Source: Terribium retamae (GTDB lineage: Bacteria > Pseudomonadota > Alphaproteobacteria > Rhizobiales > Rhizobiaceae). From it: a DNA stretch of 64,000 bases. Shown one piece after another: positions 8,911-18,650 of the stretch. The DNA is taken from NCBI RefSeq assembly GCF_022347545.1, contig NZ_JAKREW010000003.1, positions 62,001 to 126,000 of the forward strand. The letters are read 5' to 3'. Below the pieces are notes generated by a model. That model was given only the letters and a program-made list of their open reading frames with translations, had not been told where the DNA came from and searched no databases. The position numbers and the translations under genes are program-made. The first letter of the stretch is position 1; each line of letters starts with the position of its first letter.

Positions 8911-9113
8911 AGGTCTCAAACTCGCTATTGGCCCGGTTGTTAACCCGGCGTGGACAGAATTGTGATCGCGCTATGCTTTGCCTTGGTGATGTCACATAGG
9001 CTAGATAGCAGCGCGGCATTGCGGCCGGGAGACGGCCGAATGACGAAACCTGACGATCCGTGGTCAAATCTTACGGAGACCAGGGCGATGACGGCAAGAG
9101 CGATTCGGAACGT

Positions 9114-10298
9114 ATGATGAGGCCAAGGCATTTGCTTAAGATTCTGGCAGCGGGCGCGGTGTTTGCCTCGGCTCTCGCGGTGCAGCAGGCCCAGGCCAAC
9201 CCGACCGTGCTGTTCGATCTCGACAACGGACGCGTGCTTGAGCATCAGGACGCCTTCAAGCGCTGGTATCCGGCTTCCTTGACCAAGCTGATGACCGCCT
9301 ATGTCGCCTTCAAGGCCATCGCCGACGGCGAGGTCGCACTCAATTCGCCGATCCGCATGACCAAGCTGGCCAGTAGCCAGCCCCCGTCGAAGATGGGTTT
9401 CAAGCCGGGTTCGGTGCTGAGGCTCGACACGGCGGTCAAGATCATGATCACCAAGTCGGCCAACGACGTCGCCATGGCGATCGGCGAGAATATCGGTGGT
9501 TCGCAGGAAGACTTTGCCGCACGCATGAACGCCACGGCAGCCCAGCTCGGCATGAGCGGCACACATTTCGTCAACCCCAACGGCCTGTTCTCCCCCGACC
9601 AGTACACGACCGCGCGCGACATCGCGTTGCTGGTGACGGCGCTGCGCCGCGACTTCCCGCAATATCAACCCTGGTTCTCGATCGAAGGCCTGTCGATCGG
9701 CAAGAAAAAGATCCCCAACTACAATCTGCTGGTCGGCCGCTATCCCGGCGCCACCGGCATGAAGACCGGTTTCGTCTGCCCGTCGGGCTACAACATGGTG
9801 GGCACGGCGACACGAAACGGCCGCACGCTTGCCGCCGTGGTGCTGGGCGAAAAGTCGGCGATCGCACGCGCCGATGCGGCCGCGAAACTGCTCGATCAGG
9901 GTTTCGGCACCTCGATGACGGCCTCCGTCAACCTTGCTGGATTGCAGCCCTATGGCGACACCCTGGCGGTCAACGACATGCAGGAAGAAGTCTGCAAGAA
10001 GCAGCCGAAAGAAGCCCAGTCCGAAGCGGCGCCGGCTCCGGATGCCAAGGCGCCGAAATCGCCATGGCGTGAAAAGCTCATCAATCCGAAGCTGGTCGCC
10101 GTCAGCCTCGGCGGTGCGACCGGACCGGTTCCGAGGGCAATGATCGGTCGCATCGAAGTCGCCGATACTGCTCCCGAAAGCGGCAAGGCCGCGAACGTTC
10201 CGGTTCCAGCCTGGCGGCCGGATCGTCCGTTGCCGGTGGCCGTGGCGCCGGTTGCGGCCGGCATGCAGGGCGACCAGCCGGTCAAGGTTGCCAACTGA
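9114..10298 (+). CDS. D-alanyl-D-alanine carboxypeptidase (penicillin-binding protein, S11)
   Basis: This 394-residue DacA/DacF-type enzyme trims the terminal D-Ala of peptidoglycan pentapeptides in the periplasm. A signal peptide (about residues 1-28, cleavage after QQAQA) precedes the S11 catalytic domain with the active-site SLTK tetrad at Ser55, the SAN triad in ITKSANDVA, and KTG in GMKTGFVCPSGYN. A proline/alanine-rich tail follows from about residue 300. The start at 9114 follows GGAA; the GTG at 9060 would put 18 polar residues before the signal peptide. The CobW GTPase gene follows after 19 bp. Confidence 0.9.
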   Translation: MMRPRHLLKILAAGAVFASALAVQQAQANPTVLFDLDNGRVLEHQDAFKRWYPASLTKLMTAYVAFKAIADGEVALNSPIRMTKLASSQPPSKMGFKPGSVLRLDTAVKIMITKSANDVAMAIGENIGGSQEDFAARMNATAAQLGMSGTHFVNPNGLFSPDQYTTARDIALLVTALRRDFPQYQPWFSIEGLSIGKKKIPNYNLLVGRYPGATGMKTGFVCPSGYNMVGTATRNGRTLAAVVLGEKSAIARADAAAKLLDQGFGTSMTASVNLAGLQPYGDTLAVNDMQEEVCKKQPKEAQSEAAPAPDAKAPKSPWREKLINPKLVAVSLGGATGPVPRAMIGRIEVADTAPESGKAANVPVPAWRPDRPLPVAVAPVAAGMQGDQPVKVAN

Positions 10299-10317
10299 CG
10301 GCAAGGCAGGTGTAATA

Positions 10318-11421
10318 ATGGGCGCGAGTTTCCCCATTCCCGTCACGGTGGTTACCGGATTCCTGGGCGCCGGTAAGACGACGCTGCTCAACCGACTGCT
10401 CAAGGATCCCGCGCTCACCGACACTGCCGTCATCATCAACGAATATGGCGAGGTAGCGATCGACCATCTTCTCGTCGAGCAGGCCTCGGACGGCATCATC
10501 CAGCTTTCCGACGGTTGCCTGTGCTGCACGGTGCGTGGCGAACTGGTCGACACGCTTGCCGACCTCGTCGACCGGCTGCAGACCGGGCGCATCGAGAAAC
10601 TGGCCCGCGTGGTCATCGAAACGACGGGCCTGGCCGATCCAGCACCGGTGCTGCAATCGATCATGGCGCATCCGGCGCTGGTGCAGGCCTTCCGTCTCGA
10701 CGGCGTCGTCGCGCTGGTCGACGCGGTTAATGGTGACGCCACGCTCGATGCTCACGAAGAGGCGCTGAAGCAGGCGGCGATGGCTGACCGGCTGGTGCTG
10801 ACCAAATCCGATCTAGTCGATGCCGCTCAGGTCACGGCGCTGGCGGCGCGCCTGAAGGAGATCAATCCCGGCGCCCGGCTTCTCGATGTCCAGCAGGCCA
10901 ACGCAGCGGCTTTGCTCGATTGCGGCCTCTACAATCCGGCCACCAAAGGCGCCGACGTGGCGCGCTGGCTAGGTGAAGCAGCAGAAGAGCATCATGACCA
11001 TGGCGATCATGATCACCATCACCATGATCATCACCACCACGGTCACCGCCATGACTCGCGGGTGAAGACTTTTTCGCTGGTGCATGACGGACCGGTGGCA
11101 TTCGCTGCGATCGACATGTTCTTCGACCTGCTGCGCTCCACGCACGGCGAGCAGCTCCTGCGCATGAAGGGCGTGATCGAGCTGAAGGAAGATCCGGCGC
11201 GTCCCCTTGTCGTGCATGGCGTGCAGAAACTTCTGCATCCGCCGGTGCGGCTGCCCGCCTGGCCGGATGGCCAGCGTGGCACCCGGCTGGTGCTGATCAC
11301 GCTCGACATGCCGGAAGATTATGTGCGACGTCTGTTTTCGGCACTGACCGATCGTCCAGCCATCGACACACCTGACCGTGATGCCCTGACGAACAATCCG
11401 CTGGCGATTGCCGGCCGCTGA
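10318..11421 (+). CDS. CobW/COG0523 family metal-chaperone GTPase with His-rich segment
   Basis: This 367-residue G3E GTPase has Walker A GFLGAGKTT (14-22), the metal motif CLCC (Cys67, Cys69, Cys70), a TKSD guanine-specificity motif near 162, and a C-terminal CobW domain (about 250-345). Residues 225-245 contain 14 histidines, an obvious metal-binding loop. COG0523 proteins deliver zinc, cobalt or iron to client enzymes. No zinc-specific operator is visible upstream and the gene follows the carboxypeptidase closely, so the metal and client stay open. Zinc is the best guess from the histidine tract. It is not the cobalamin-pathway cobW by position. Confidence 0.88.
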   Translation: MGASFPIPVTVVTGFLGAGKTTLLNRLLKDPALTDTAVIINEYGEVAIDHLLVEQASDGIIQLSDGCLCCTVRGELVDTLADLVDRLQTGRIEKLARVVIETTGLADPAPVLQSIMAHPALVQAFRLDGVVALVDAVNGDATLDAHEEALKQAAMADRLVLTKSDLVDAAQVTALAARLKEINPGARLLDVQQANAAALLDCGLYNPATKGADVARWLGEAAEEHHDHGDHDHHHHDHHHHGHRHDSRVKTFSLVHDGPVAFAAIDMFFDLLRSTHGEQLLRMKGVIELKEDPARPLVVHGVQKLLHPPVRLPAWPDGQRGTRLVLITLDMPEDYVRRLFSALTDRPAIDTPDRDALTNNPLAIAGR

Positions 11422-11427
11422 CCGGCT

Positions 11428-11682
11428 TCAGGCGCCGCGTTCGACCAGGAAACGATGTCCGCCCGGCATGGCAACGCTCTCGACCAGCCGGTGGCCGCTG
11501 TCAGCGCAGAAGGCAGGAATGTCGATGACGGCGAGCGGGTCCGTCGTCTCCAGCCACAATAAACCGCCCGGCTGCATGTCGGTCAGGCGCTTGCGCGCCT
11601 TCAGGACCGGCAGCGGACAGTTCAAACCCCTGAGGTCATAGACGGCGGGCATCTCGGCGGCGGAGGCGATTTCCTGCGACAT
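11428..11682 (-). CDS. TusA/SirA family sulfurtransferase
   Basis: An 84-residue TusA-fold protein with the conserved CPLP motif at Cys22-Pro25 (LRGLNCPLPVLKARK), followed by the usual LxxTDP segment (LETTDPLAVIDIPAFC). TusA-type proteins carry persulfide sulfur on this cysteine for tRNA thiolation or molybdenum-enzyme maturation. The length matches the family. It lies 13 bp downstream of the L,D-transpeptidase gene on the same strand and ends 6 bp from the convergent CobW gene. Confidence 0.88.
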   Translation of the reverse strand: MSQEIASAAEMPAVYDLRGLNCPLPVLKARKRLTDMQPGGLLWLETTDPLAVIDIPAFCADSGHRLVESVAMPGGHRFLVERGA

Positions 11683-11695
11683 AGCAAATACCGGC

Positions 11696-12982
11696 TCAGC
11701 CGCCGAACATGCCGAGCAGCTTCTTCTTCATCTTCGAAAGGCGGCCTTCGTCCTCGACCGGCACTTCGGGCGCGGGCTGAACCTGGGCCGTCAAGGTCTC
11801 AGCCGGCTCGGAAGCCTTGTTCTTGGCTGCTTCCTTGGCGGCAAGCGCTTCTGCCTTGGCGCGTTCCTTTTCGGCCTTGGCAGCAAGGATTGCCGCCCTC
11901 TTCTCTTCTTCGGCCTTCTTCTTGGCGGCCTGCTCGGCCTCGAGCGCCGCCATCTTGCGTCCGGCCGGAGAATCGATGCGCCCCATGCGGGTGGTGTTTT
12001 CGGTCACTGAACCATCGTGGTTCATCGATGGAGGATCGATGGTGATGCGTTCGCCGCGGGCGCGGCGCTTTGTCCAGTCGGAAACGAGCTTGGCTTCCTT
12101 GATACCGGCGATCGAAGCCTTCGGTGCAGGCGTCGAGCCGTTCATAGCGCTGGCGAAGGCCGCATCGTAGTTCTTCTGATAGTTGGCGTAGGCCACTTTC
12201 AGCGGATCCGGCGTGGTGCTGGTTGGACAGGCGCCGGTCGGATTGAATTTCTGGCCGTCGGGCGCAACCTGGTTGAAGACATAGCGCTTCTCGCAGACGT
12301 CGACCTTCGGCGGCACCTTGGTGATCTCGAAATTGTCGTATCCCACCTTCAGCATCTTCCAGAACTCGTAGTTCGGGTCGTTGCGATAGCGTGCCATGTT
12401 GGCGGCGGTCATGCGGAAGGGATAGGCCTGGATCTGGAATTCGGTCTGGCCGCCCTTGAAGGCATCGCGGGCGAAAGCATAGATCTCTTCGATCTGCGGA
12501 TCGTTCATCGAATAGCAGCCCGACGACGAACAGGCACCGTGCACCATCAGATTGGAACCGGTGCGGCCATTGGCGCGGTCATAGGCATTGGGATAGCCGA
12601 TATTGAAGGAAAGATGATAGCCCGATTTCGGGTTCATCTGGCCGGGACGCACCGTGTAGAAGCCTTCCGGGGCCTGACGGTCACCTTCGGTATATTTCGG
12701 GCCGAGCTTGCCCGAATAGCGGCAGATCGGGTAGGTGGCGATGATGTCGTAGCGGCCGTTGGTCTTCTGCTTCCAGACCTCGACGACGTTCTCTTCCTTG
12801 AAGATGCGTCCGACGATCGGCGCCTCGCGATTCATGCCCTTGGAGCGCATCTCCGCCAGGATCTTTTCGGGCAGCTGCTTGTTGGCGCCCTGGGGTACGA
12901 AATCGGCAACGGACTTTTCGTTGCAGCCGGCCACGGCAAGAACGCTGATCATGAAGCCGGTGCGTGCGAGTTTCGCGAACAT
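11696..12982 (-). CDS. L,D-transpeptidase (YkuD) lipoprotein
   Basis: This 428-residue predicted lipoprotein has an N-terminal hydrophobic segment with lipobox LAVAGC (Cys20). A YkuD/murein L,D-transpeptidase domain (about 45-235) carries the catalytic motif HGACSSSGC (His148, Cys156). The C-terminal 100 residues are an Ala/Lys/Glu-rich helical tail, probably a coiled coil. It resembles the YafK-type murein transpeptidases that crosslink peptidoglycan or process lipoprotein linkage in the periplasm. The ATG at 12982 lacks a strong ribosome site; a TTG seven codons upstream is the alternative. No gene is seen in 12983-13248. Confidence 0.85.
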   Translation of the reverse strand: MFAKLARTGFMISVLAVAGCNEKSVADFVPQGANKQLPEKILAEMRSKGMNREAPIVGRIFKEENVVEVWKQKTNGRYDIIATYPICRYSGKLGPKYTEGDRQAPEGFYTVRPGQMNPKSGYHLSFNIGYPNAYDRANGRTGSNLMVHGACSSSGCYSMNDPQIEEIYAFARDAFKGGQTEFQIQAYPFRMTAANMARYRNDPNYEFWKMLKVGYDNFEITKVPPKVDVCEKRYVFNQVAPDGQKFNPTGACPTSTTPDPLKVAYANYQKNYDAAFASAMNGSTPAPKASIAGIKEAKLVSDWTKRRARGERITIDPPSMNHDGSVTENTTRMGRIDSPAGRKMAALEAEQAAKKKAEEEKRAAILAAKAEKERAKAEALAAKEAAKNKASEPAETLTAQVQPAPEVPVEDEGRLSKMKKKLLGMFGG

Positions 12983-13248
12983 GGATGCGCTGTCGTTTTC
13001 CAATTGTACGCCACGGCCCTCAAGGCCCAGGCGCTACCCTGAACATCGGTGGACACTAAGCCCGTTAACCTTGAAATTTCCTTACTGCAAGCGGCTTGCG
13101 CCGCCTTCCCGACAAAGTGTCAGAGCCGACAGCGACGGCAATTTTGTGGCAAAAAATGGGTTCTCCGCCACATTTTAGAGGCGGTCGACGCCGGAAATGG
13201 CCCTGGGAGAAACCATTCGATCGCCCGGTGCAATCGTTAGGAGGGGTA

Positions 13249-14199
13249 TTAGAGGGAACGGCCCATGGCGAGGTATTTCTCGCGGCGCTGCTCGCGGAAA
13301 TCGACGTTCGAGCCGGCAAAGTCCTGCATCGTCTTGGCGACCAGGTCACCGGTGGCGGCAATAACCTTTTCCGGCTCGCGATGGGCGCCGCCGAGCGGTT
13401 CGGGAATGATGGCGTCGATGATCTTGAGTTCGAGCAGGTCCTGCGCGGTGATCTTCATGTTGGTTGCTGCGTCTTTGGAGCGGGTGGTGTCGCGCCAAAG
13501 GATCGAAGCCGCACCCTCCGGCGAAATCACCGAATAGATGGCGTGTTCGAGCATGTACACACGGTTTGCGGTGGCAATCGCAATCGCGCCACCCGAGCCG
13601 CCTTCGCCGATGACGATCGAGATCGACGGCACTTTCAGGGCTAGACCTGCCGAAGTGGAGCGGGCGATCGCTTCCGCTTGGCCACGCTCTTCGGCGTCGA
13701 CGCCCGGGAAAGCACCCGCCGTGTCGACTAGAGTGATAAGCGGCACCTTGAAGCGATCGGCCAGTTCCATCACGCGGACCGCCTTGCGATAGCCCTCAGG
13801 CCGGACCGAGCCGAAATTGTGTTTCAGGCGGCTGGCGGTGTCGGAGCCCTTTTCCTGGCCAATGACGGCGACCGATTCCCCGCGGAAGCGGGCGAAACCG
13901 CAGACAATAGCCTGATCGTCGCCGAAACTGCGATCGCCGGCCAGCGGCGTGAAGTCGGTGAACAGGCCGCTGATATAGTCGAGGCAGTGCGGCCGGTCGG
14001 GATGGCGCGCCACCTGCACCTTCTGCCATGGCGTCAACGCCTTGTAGGCCTCGCGCAGCGCATCGCGTGCCCGCTTTTCCAGCCGCGCGATCTCGTCGGC
14101 GACATCGACGGCCTCGCCGCTTTCGGCGAGCTTCTTCAGTTCGAGGATCTTGCCCTCGAGATCCTGAACCGGTTTTTCGAAGTCGAGATAATTGTACAT
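13249..14199 (-). CDS. accA: Acetyl-CoA carboxylase carboxyltransferase subunit alpha
   Basis: This 316-residue subunit transfers the carboxyl group from biotin-BCCP to acetyl-CoA, making malonyl-CoA for fatty-acid synthesis. The start MYNYLDFEKPVQDLEGKI is the family N-terminus, which fixes the ATG at 14199; upstream in-frame codons do not resemble the family. Core motifs GSVRPEGYRKAVRVM, DTAGAFPGVDAEERGQAEAIA and GEGGSGGA (CoA and oxyanion sites) are intact. It lies downstream of xerD on the same strand. Confidence 0.97.
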   Translation of the reverse strand: MYNYLDFEKPVQDLEGKILELKKLAESGEAVDVADEIARLEKRARDALREAYKALTPWQKVQVARHPDRPHCLDYISGLFTDFTPLAGDRSFGDDQAIVCGFARFRGESVAVIGQEKGSDTASRLKHNFGSVRPEGYRKAVRVMELADRFKVPLITLVDTAGAFPGVDAEERGQAEAIARSTSAGLALKVPSISIVIGEGGSGGAIAIATANRVYMLEHAIYSVISPEGAASILWRDTTRSKDAATNMKITAQDLLELKIIDAIIPEPLGGAHREPEKVIAATGDLVAKTMQDFAGSNVDFREQRREKYLAMGRSL

Positions 14200-14295
14200 T
14201 CGTGAGGGGACCGCTGCGCCGGAAAACAAAGGGACAGGAAGCCGTGACGGCAGTGCCGAGCTATGAAACGTCGCCCTCACATAGCGATAGAGGGG

Positions 14296-15210
14296 CTAGT
14301 CGGCAAGCGGATGGTGATCGTTGACCAGCCGGACAAGCCTTTCCTCCAGCACATGGGTGTAGATTTGCGTGGTGGAGATGTCGGCATGGCCGAGCAGCTG
14401 CTGCACGGCGCGCAGGTCCGCACCGTTTTGCAAAAGATGGCTGGCAAAGGCGTGCCGCAGCACGTGTGGCGATATTTTCGATGCAGTGATGCCGGCGCGG
14501 GCAGCCAGACCTTTCAGTTCGCGTGCGAAAACCTGCCGAGGCAGATGGCCGCTATCGGATGAAGCGGGAAAGAGGAACGTGCTCTCGGCATAGGCAGGCA
14601 CCTTCGCGCGTGCGGCGAGCCAAGCCGACATCGCGGCGCGCGCCTTGGCGGAGAGCGGTACCATGCGTTCCTTATTGCCTTTGCCACGCACCATGAAGAA
14701 GCGGTCGTCGCGTTGCGCCACGGTCACCGGCAGGCCGACAAGCTCCGAAACGCGCAATCCCGTGGCGTAGAGCACTTCCACCAGCGCATGCAGCCTGAGC
14801 GCCGCCAGGCGGTCGCTTCCCTGTGACGGGTCGAGCGCCTCAGCCGCAGCGCGGTCGAGCAGCCGACCGGCTTCGGCTTCTCCCATCGTCTTTGGTAACG
14901 AGCGCCCTTTCTTCGGGCTGTCCAGAGTGCCGGTCGGATCGTCCTGGCGCAGTCCTTCGGCATAGAGGAACTTGAAGAACTGCCGTAGCGCCGAAAGCTT
15001 GCGTGCCTGCGAGGTCGGTGCAAAACCCTGGGCGGCGATCCTGTCGAGATAGGCGCGGATGTCCTGCGGGCCGGCATTGGCCAGCCCGCCCTCGATCGCG
15101 GAAGCCGCGTCCTCCAGGTCGCGACGATAGCTGCTCAACGTGTTTTCGGCGGCGCCGCGCTCCGCACTCATCATTTCGAGGAACGCTTCGATGCGGGCGG
15201 CGCTGCTCAT
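14296..15210 (-). CDS. xerD: Site-specific tyrosine recombinase XerD
   Basis: This 304-residue recombinase resolves chromosome dimers at dif together with XerC. An N-terminal SAM-like core-binding domain (about 1-90) precedes the catalytic domain. The tyrosine-recombinase residues are all present: Arg153 (GLRVSE), Lys177, His249 and Arg252 (HVLRHAF), His275 (LGHADIS) and the nucleophile Tyr284 (TQIYTHV). It is a housekeeping gene next to accA and aroK, so it is not evidence of an integrated element. Confidence 0.94.
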   Translation of the reverse strand: MSSAARIEAFLEMMSAERGAAENTLSSYRRDLEDAASAIEGGLANAGPQDIRAYLDRIAAQGFAPTSQARKLSALRQFFKFLYAEGLRQDDPTGTLDSPKKGRSLPKTMGEAEAGRLLDRAAAEALDPSQGSDRLAALRLHALVEVLYATGLRVSELVGLPVTVAQRDDRFFMVRGKGNKERMVPLSAKARAAMSAWLAARAKVPAYAESTFLFPASSDSGHLPRQVFARELKGLAARAGITASKISPHVLRHAFASHLLQNGADLRAVQQLLGHADISTTQIYTHVLEERLVRLVNDHHPLAD

Positions 15211-15225
15211 GGCGCGGGCTCTTCG

Positions 15226-15378
15226 CTAGTTTTTCTTTGGATTGAGTTTTTCGGCCGGAATACGCACGGAAAGCTCGGCCTGCTTGGGCGAAACAAACAT
15301 CACCAATGCAAACATCGCGCCATAGGTGAGGCCGGCCAGGATCGCCAGGGTCACGACGAGGCGGAGCAGGGTCGGCAT
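15226..15378 (-). CDS. Small single-pass membrane protein
   Basis: A 50-residue protein beginning MPTLLRLVVTLAILAGLTYG. A transmembrane helix (about residues 6-32) is followed by the short basic tail ELSVRIPAEKLNPKKN. It starts from an ATG at 15378 and ends 15 bp before xerD, so the two are probably cotranscribed, divergent from aroK. Similar tiny proteins occur at this position in related Rhizobiales as far as I recall. No function is known. Confidence 0.7.
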   Translation of the reverse strand: MPTLLRLVVTLAILAGLTYGAMFALVMFVSPKQAELSVRIPAEKLNPKKN

Positions 15379-15522
15379 GACTTCGGATGGCGCCTTGATT
15401 CTGTGGTGTTGCCTGAGACGTCCCGTTATGGGACGGCGATTCCGCCATTTCAAGGGCAGGCAGCGCCTGTCACGGCCTGGGCCGCTTGACGCAAAGGGGC
15501 TTTTCATGTCGATACGCCGGCA

Positions 15523-16134
15523 ATGAACCCGCAAAGCGCCATTCCGCAGGATGAAGCCCGTGTCGCGCTGGTAACGCAGCTCGCAGGGCGCTCGATCGTT
15601 TTTGTCGGGCTGATGGGCGCCGGCAAAACAGCCATCGGCCGCAAGACTGCAGGAGCTCTGGGCCTCGGCTTCATCGACAGCGATCAGGAAATCGAGGATG
15701 TGTCGCGCATGACCATCCCGGACCTGTTCGAGCGTTACGGCGAAACGGAATTCCGTGCGCTGGAGCAACGGGTCATCCTGCGCCTTCTGGAACAAGGGCC
15801 GCAGGTGCTTTCCACTGGCGGCGGCGCCTTCATGAACGCGCAGACGCGCGAGGCGATCGCAGCGCATGGTATTTCGGTGTGGCTGAAGGCCGATCTCGAC
15901 CTCTTGATGGAAAGGGTTTCCAAGAAGCAGAACCGTCCGCTGCTGAAGACAGCCAATCCACGGGCCACGCTGCGGAAGCTGATGGACGACCGTTATCCCA
16001 CCTATGCGCTGGCCGATATCACCGTGCCAACGCGCGACGAGCGCAAGGAAGTGATCGCCGACGAGGTGATAGCCGCCCTTTGCGGGCATTTCGGTATCCG
16101 GACAGCGATTGCTGCCGGCGAGGGGCAGCCATGA
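15523..16134 (+). CDS. aroK: Shikimate kinase
   Basis: This 203-residue kinase phosphorylates shikimate at O3 in aromatic amino-acid synthesis. Walker A GLMGAGKT (29-36), the substrate-binding FIDSDQEIE segment, ETEFRALE with the shikimate-binding arginine, STGGGAF, and a lid with KKQNRPLL are present. About 20 extra N-terminal residues precede the core, as is common in alphaproteobacteria. Its stop overlaps the aroB ATG by 4 bp, so the genes are translationally coupled. Confidence 0.95.
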   Translation: MNPQSAIPQDEARVALVTQLAGRSIVFVGLMGAGKTAIGRKTAGALGLGFIDSDQEIEDVSRMTIPDLFERYGETEFRALEQRVILRLLEQGPQVLSTGGGAFMNAQTREAIAAHGISVWLKADLDLLMERVSKKQNRPLLKTANPRATLRKLMDDRYPTYALADITVPTRDERKEVIADEVIAALCGHFGIRTAIAAGEGQP

Positions 16135-17246
16135 GCAAGACCGTCACCGTTGAGGTCGGATTGGGCGACCGCGCCTATGACATCCTGATCGGGTCAGGTC
16201 TCATCGCTCGCGCCGGCGAGACCATCTCGGCCCGGCTGCCGGGGACTCGGGTGGCAATCGTCACCGACGAGAATGTCGCAGCGAGCCATCTCGAAGCTCT
16301 GAAGAGCGGACTGGAAAGCGGAGGTGTCGCCGTGGCTGCGACCATTGCGCTGCCGGCCGGCGAAAAGACCAAGGGTTTTGCCTTTCTGCAGGAGGTGGTC
16401 GACGCCGTCCTTGGGGCCAGGCTGGAGCGTCGCGACGCGGTCGTGGCGCTTGGTGGCGGCGTGATCGGCGACCTGGCTGGCTTTGCTGCAGGCATCGTGC
16501 GGCGTGGCATGGATTTCGTGCAGATCCCGACTTCGTTGCTTGCGCAGGTCGATTCCTCTGTCGGTGGCAAGACCGGCATCAACAGTGCGCGCGGCAAGAA
16601 CCTGATCGGCGTCTTCCATCAGCCGAAACTGGTGCTGGCTGACAGCGGTGTGCTCGACACGCTGCCGATCCGCGAGTTCCGTGCCGGCTATGCAGAGCTT
16701 GCCAAATACGGGCTGATCGATCGGCCGGACTTCTTCGCCTGGCTGGAGAAGAATTGGCGGGAGGTCTTTGAGGGGGGCGATGCGCGCATCGAAGCGATCG
16801 CCGAAGCCTGTCGGGCCAAGGCGGATGTGGTGGCGCGCGACGAATTCGAGACGGGTGACAGGGCCTTGCTCAATCTCGGCCATACGTTCGGGCACGCGCT
16901 TGAAGCTGCAACTGCCTACGACGGGGCAAGACTGGTGCATGGCGAAGGTGTCGCAATCGGCATGGTGCTGGCACACCGCTTCTCCGCACGGCTGAACCTG
17001 GCCAGCCCGGATGATGCCGTGCGCGTCGAGGCGCACCTGAAAGCGGTCGGCTTGCCGACCCGCATCGCTGACATTCCCGGTGAGATGCCGGGCGCGGACA
17101 AGCTCCTCGACTACATCACCCAGGACAAGAAAGTCTCGCGCGGCGCGTTGACCTTCATCCTGACGCGCGGCATCGGCCAGTCCTTCATCGCCAAGGATGT
17201 TCCGTCTTCGGAGGTGCTGGCGTTCCTGCGGGACAGCCTCGGATGA
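16131..17246 (+). CDS. aroB: 3-dehydroquinate synthase
   Basis: This 371-residue enzyme makes 3-dehydroquinate from DAHP with NAD and zinc. The nucleotide site [11 protein letters not shown], the substrate-site sequence [19 protein letters not shown], and the metal-ligand segments [12 protein letters not shown] and HGEGVAIGM are all intact. The length is normal. It overlaps aroK upstream and the CorC-like gene downstream by 4 bp each, giving a tight three-gene operon. Confidence 0.97.
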   Translation: MSKTVTVEVGLGDRAYDILIGSGLIARAGETISARLPGTRVAIVTDENVAASHLEALKSGLESGGVAVAATIALPAGEKTKGFAFLQEVVDAVLGARLERRDAVVALGGGVIGDLAGFAAGIVRRGMDFVQIPTSLLAQVDSSVGGKTGINSARGKNLIGVFHQPKLVLADSGVLDTLPIREFRAGYAELAKYGLIDRPDFFAWLEKNWREVFEGGDARIEAIAEACRAKADVVARDEFETGDRALLNLGHTFGHALEAATAYDGARLVHGEGVAIGMVLAHRFSARLNLASPDDAVRVEAHLKAVGLPTRIADIPGEMPGADKLLDYITQDKKVSRGALTFILTRGIGQSFIAKDVPSSEVLAFLRDSLG

Positions 17247-18169
17247 TCGAGATGGCGGGATGGGTTACTGCCGCCGCACTGCTTGTCGCGGTGCTTGCGG
17301 CCATCCTGTTTCGCAAACCGCTGCTTGCCACATTCGGATTGCAACTGATCAGCCTGAAGCGGCGCCGCATGACCCAGCAGGAGGCGCGCGCAGTGATTTC
17401 CCGGTTGCGCAGCGAAGCGAAAGCCATGAAGGAAGATCGCAACCGCGTCGAGGCGCTTCTGGCGCTGCGTGAGCTGGAAGTCTCCGACGTCATGGTTCAT
17501 CGCACCAACATGCGCTCCGTCAACGCCGATAACGCGCCTGAAGCGATCGTGCGTGAGGTGCTGCAGAGCCCGCACACGAGATTGCCGCTGTGGAAAGGAT
17601 CGCTCGACAACATCGTGGGCATCCTGCACGCCAAGGATCTTCTGCGTGCCCTCAACGAAGTCGACAATGATTTTTCCCAGATCGACATCCTGAAGATCGC
17701 GGCGAAGCCGTGGTTCGTGCCGGACACGACCAGCCTGGAGGATCAGCTCAATGCCTTCCTGCGCCGCCGTGCGCATATCGCCATCGTGGTCGACGAATAT
17801 GGTGAGGTCGAGGGGCTGCTGACGCTGGAAGACATCATCGAGGAGATCGTCGGCGAGATAGCCGACGAGCATGACATCGATGTCCAGGGCGTAAAGCAGG
17901 AGGCGGATGGCTCTGTGGTGGTGGAAGGCACCGTATCGATCCGTGACCTCAATCGCGCCTTGGGCTGGGTGCTGCCCGACGATGAGGCTACAACCATCGC
18001 CGGCCTGGTCATTCACGAGACGCAGTCCATCCCGGAAGAGAAGCAGGCCTTCACCTTCCACGGCAAGCGTTTCCTGGTGATGAAGCGCGACAAGAACCGC
18101 ATCGCGCGCATCAGGATCAAGCCCGCGCCGGTGGAGATCCAGCAGCAAGAGGCTCAGAAGCCGCAGTAA
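17243..18169 (+). CDS. CorC/HlyC-like CBS-domain protein lacking the DUF21 membrane domain
   Basis: This 308-residue protein has one N-terminal transmembrane helix (about residues 5-25), a short helical linker, a tandem CBS pair (about 80-205, starting [16 protein letters not shown]) and a C-terminal CorC_HlyC transporter-associated domain (about 215-295). Relatives encoded behind aroB in rhizobia are, from memory, about 430 residues with a four-helix DUF21 domain before the CBS pair. Here the ATG overlaps aroB, so there is no space for that domain. The product is proposed to act in Mg/Co efflux or membrane homeostasis. It may be a natural CorC-type short form or a deletion derivative. Confidence 0.82.
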   Translation: MIEMAGWVTAAALLVAVLAAILFRKPLLATFGLQLISLKRRRMTQQEARAVISRLRSEAKAMKEDRNRVEALLALRELEVSDVMVHRTNMRSVNADNAPEAIVREVLQSPHTRLPLWKGSLDNIVGILHAKDLLRALNEVDNDFSQIDILKIAAKPWFVPDTTSLEDQLNAFLRRRAHIAIVVDEYGEVEGLLTLEDIIEEIVGEIADEHDIDVQGVKQEADGSVVVEGTVSIRDLNRALGWVLPDDEATTIAGLVIHETQSIPEEKQAFTFHGKRFLVMKRDKNRIARIRIKPAPVEIQQQEAQKPQ

Positions 18170-18347
18170 GCTTCGGCCAGAGCAAACACGCAGCGAAGAA
18201 TGATGCGAAACTGCCCAAGCTTCGTGCGACAATCCAGCCTGCAACATCGGTAGGCCTGATTTCCGCTGCCGTGAAACACGCGAGAGTTCTCAGGCGCGGA
18301 ATAAGCCGCCCCAGTCGCTCGCGGAAGACAAGTTTCAATCTTTGGCG

Positions 18348-18650
18348 CTACCAGCGCGTCTTTTCGCCCGGTGCGGCAGGCTCGATGGCAAGCGCATGCA
18401 GGCCGGCTTTCAGTTCGTCTGCCAACAGTGCGTTGACGGCGCGATGGCGTTCGATGCGGGTCATGCCGGCAAAGGCAGGCGAAACGATGCGAATGCGGAA
18501 ATGTGTCTCGCCGGTACCGTCGAAGGTGGCGTGATGGCCGCTTTCGACATGGTGATGGCCGGCGTGGAGGTGACTTTCGTTGACGACGGCCAGCCTTTCC
18601 GGCGCAAAAGCGTCGGTAAGCTTCTTTTCCATTGCGATTTGCATGGACAT
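18348..18650 (-). CDS. BolA family protein
   Basis: A 100-residue BolA-fold protein with the class sequence VVNESHLHAGHH near the start of the KH-like domain and the conserved second half ETHFRIRIVSPAFAGMTRIERHRAVNALLADEL. BolA proteins bind [2Fe-2S] clusters with monothiol glutaredoxins and can act in iron regulation. A strong AGGAGG site precedes the ATG at 18650. It is divergent from a J-domain protein gene. Confidence 0.92.
   Translation of the reverse strand: MSMQIAMEKKLTDAFAPERLAVVNESHLHAGHHHVESGHHATFDGTGETHFRIRIVSPAFAGMTRIERHRAVNALLADELKAGLHALAIEPAAPGEKTRW

Noticed and set aside
7741-8943. 400-codon open frame antisense to the M20 amidohydrolase gene
   Set aside because: Low-complexity Asp/Gly/Val product without a recognisable domain, and the opposite strand encodes an enzyme with all metal motifs.
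8940-10742. 600-codon open frame antisense to the carboxypeptidase and CobW genes
   Set aside because: It spans two well-supported genes and their promoter and has no protein-family character.
12983-13248. Possible small gene in the gap between accA and the L,D-transpeptidase gene
   Set aside because: Only short frames without ribosome sites or family features; treated as intergenic.
14296-15210. Tyrosine recombinase as a sign of a mobile element
   Set aside because: It has XerD length and motifs and lies beside accA and aroK in a housekeeping setting; no attachment-site repeats were seen.
18117-18338. Possible 73-codon minus-strand gene in the CorC-like/bolA gap
   Set aside because: TTG start without a ribosome site, overlaps the 3' end of the CorC-like gene, and only weakly hydrophobic; not enough to call.
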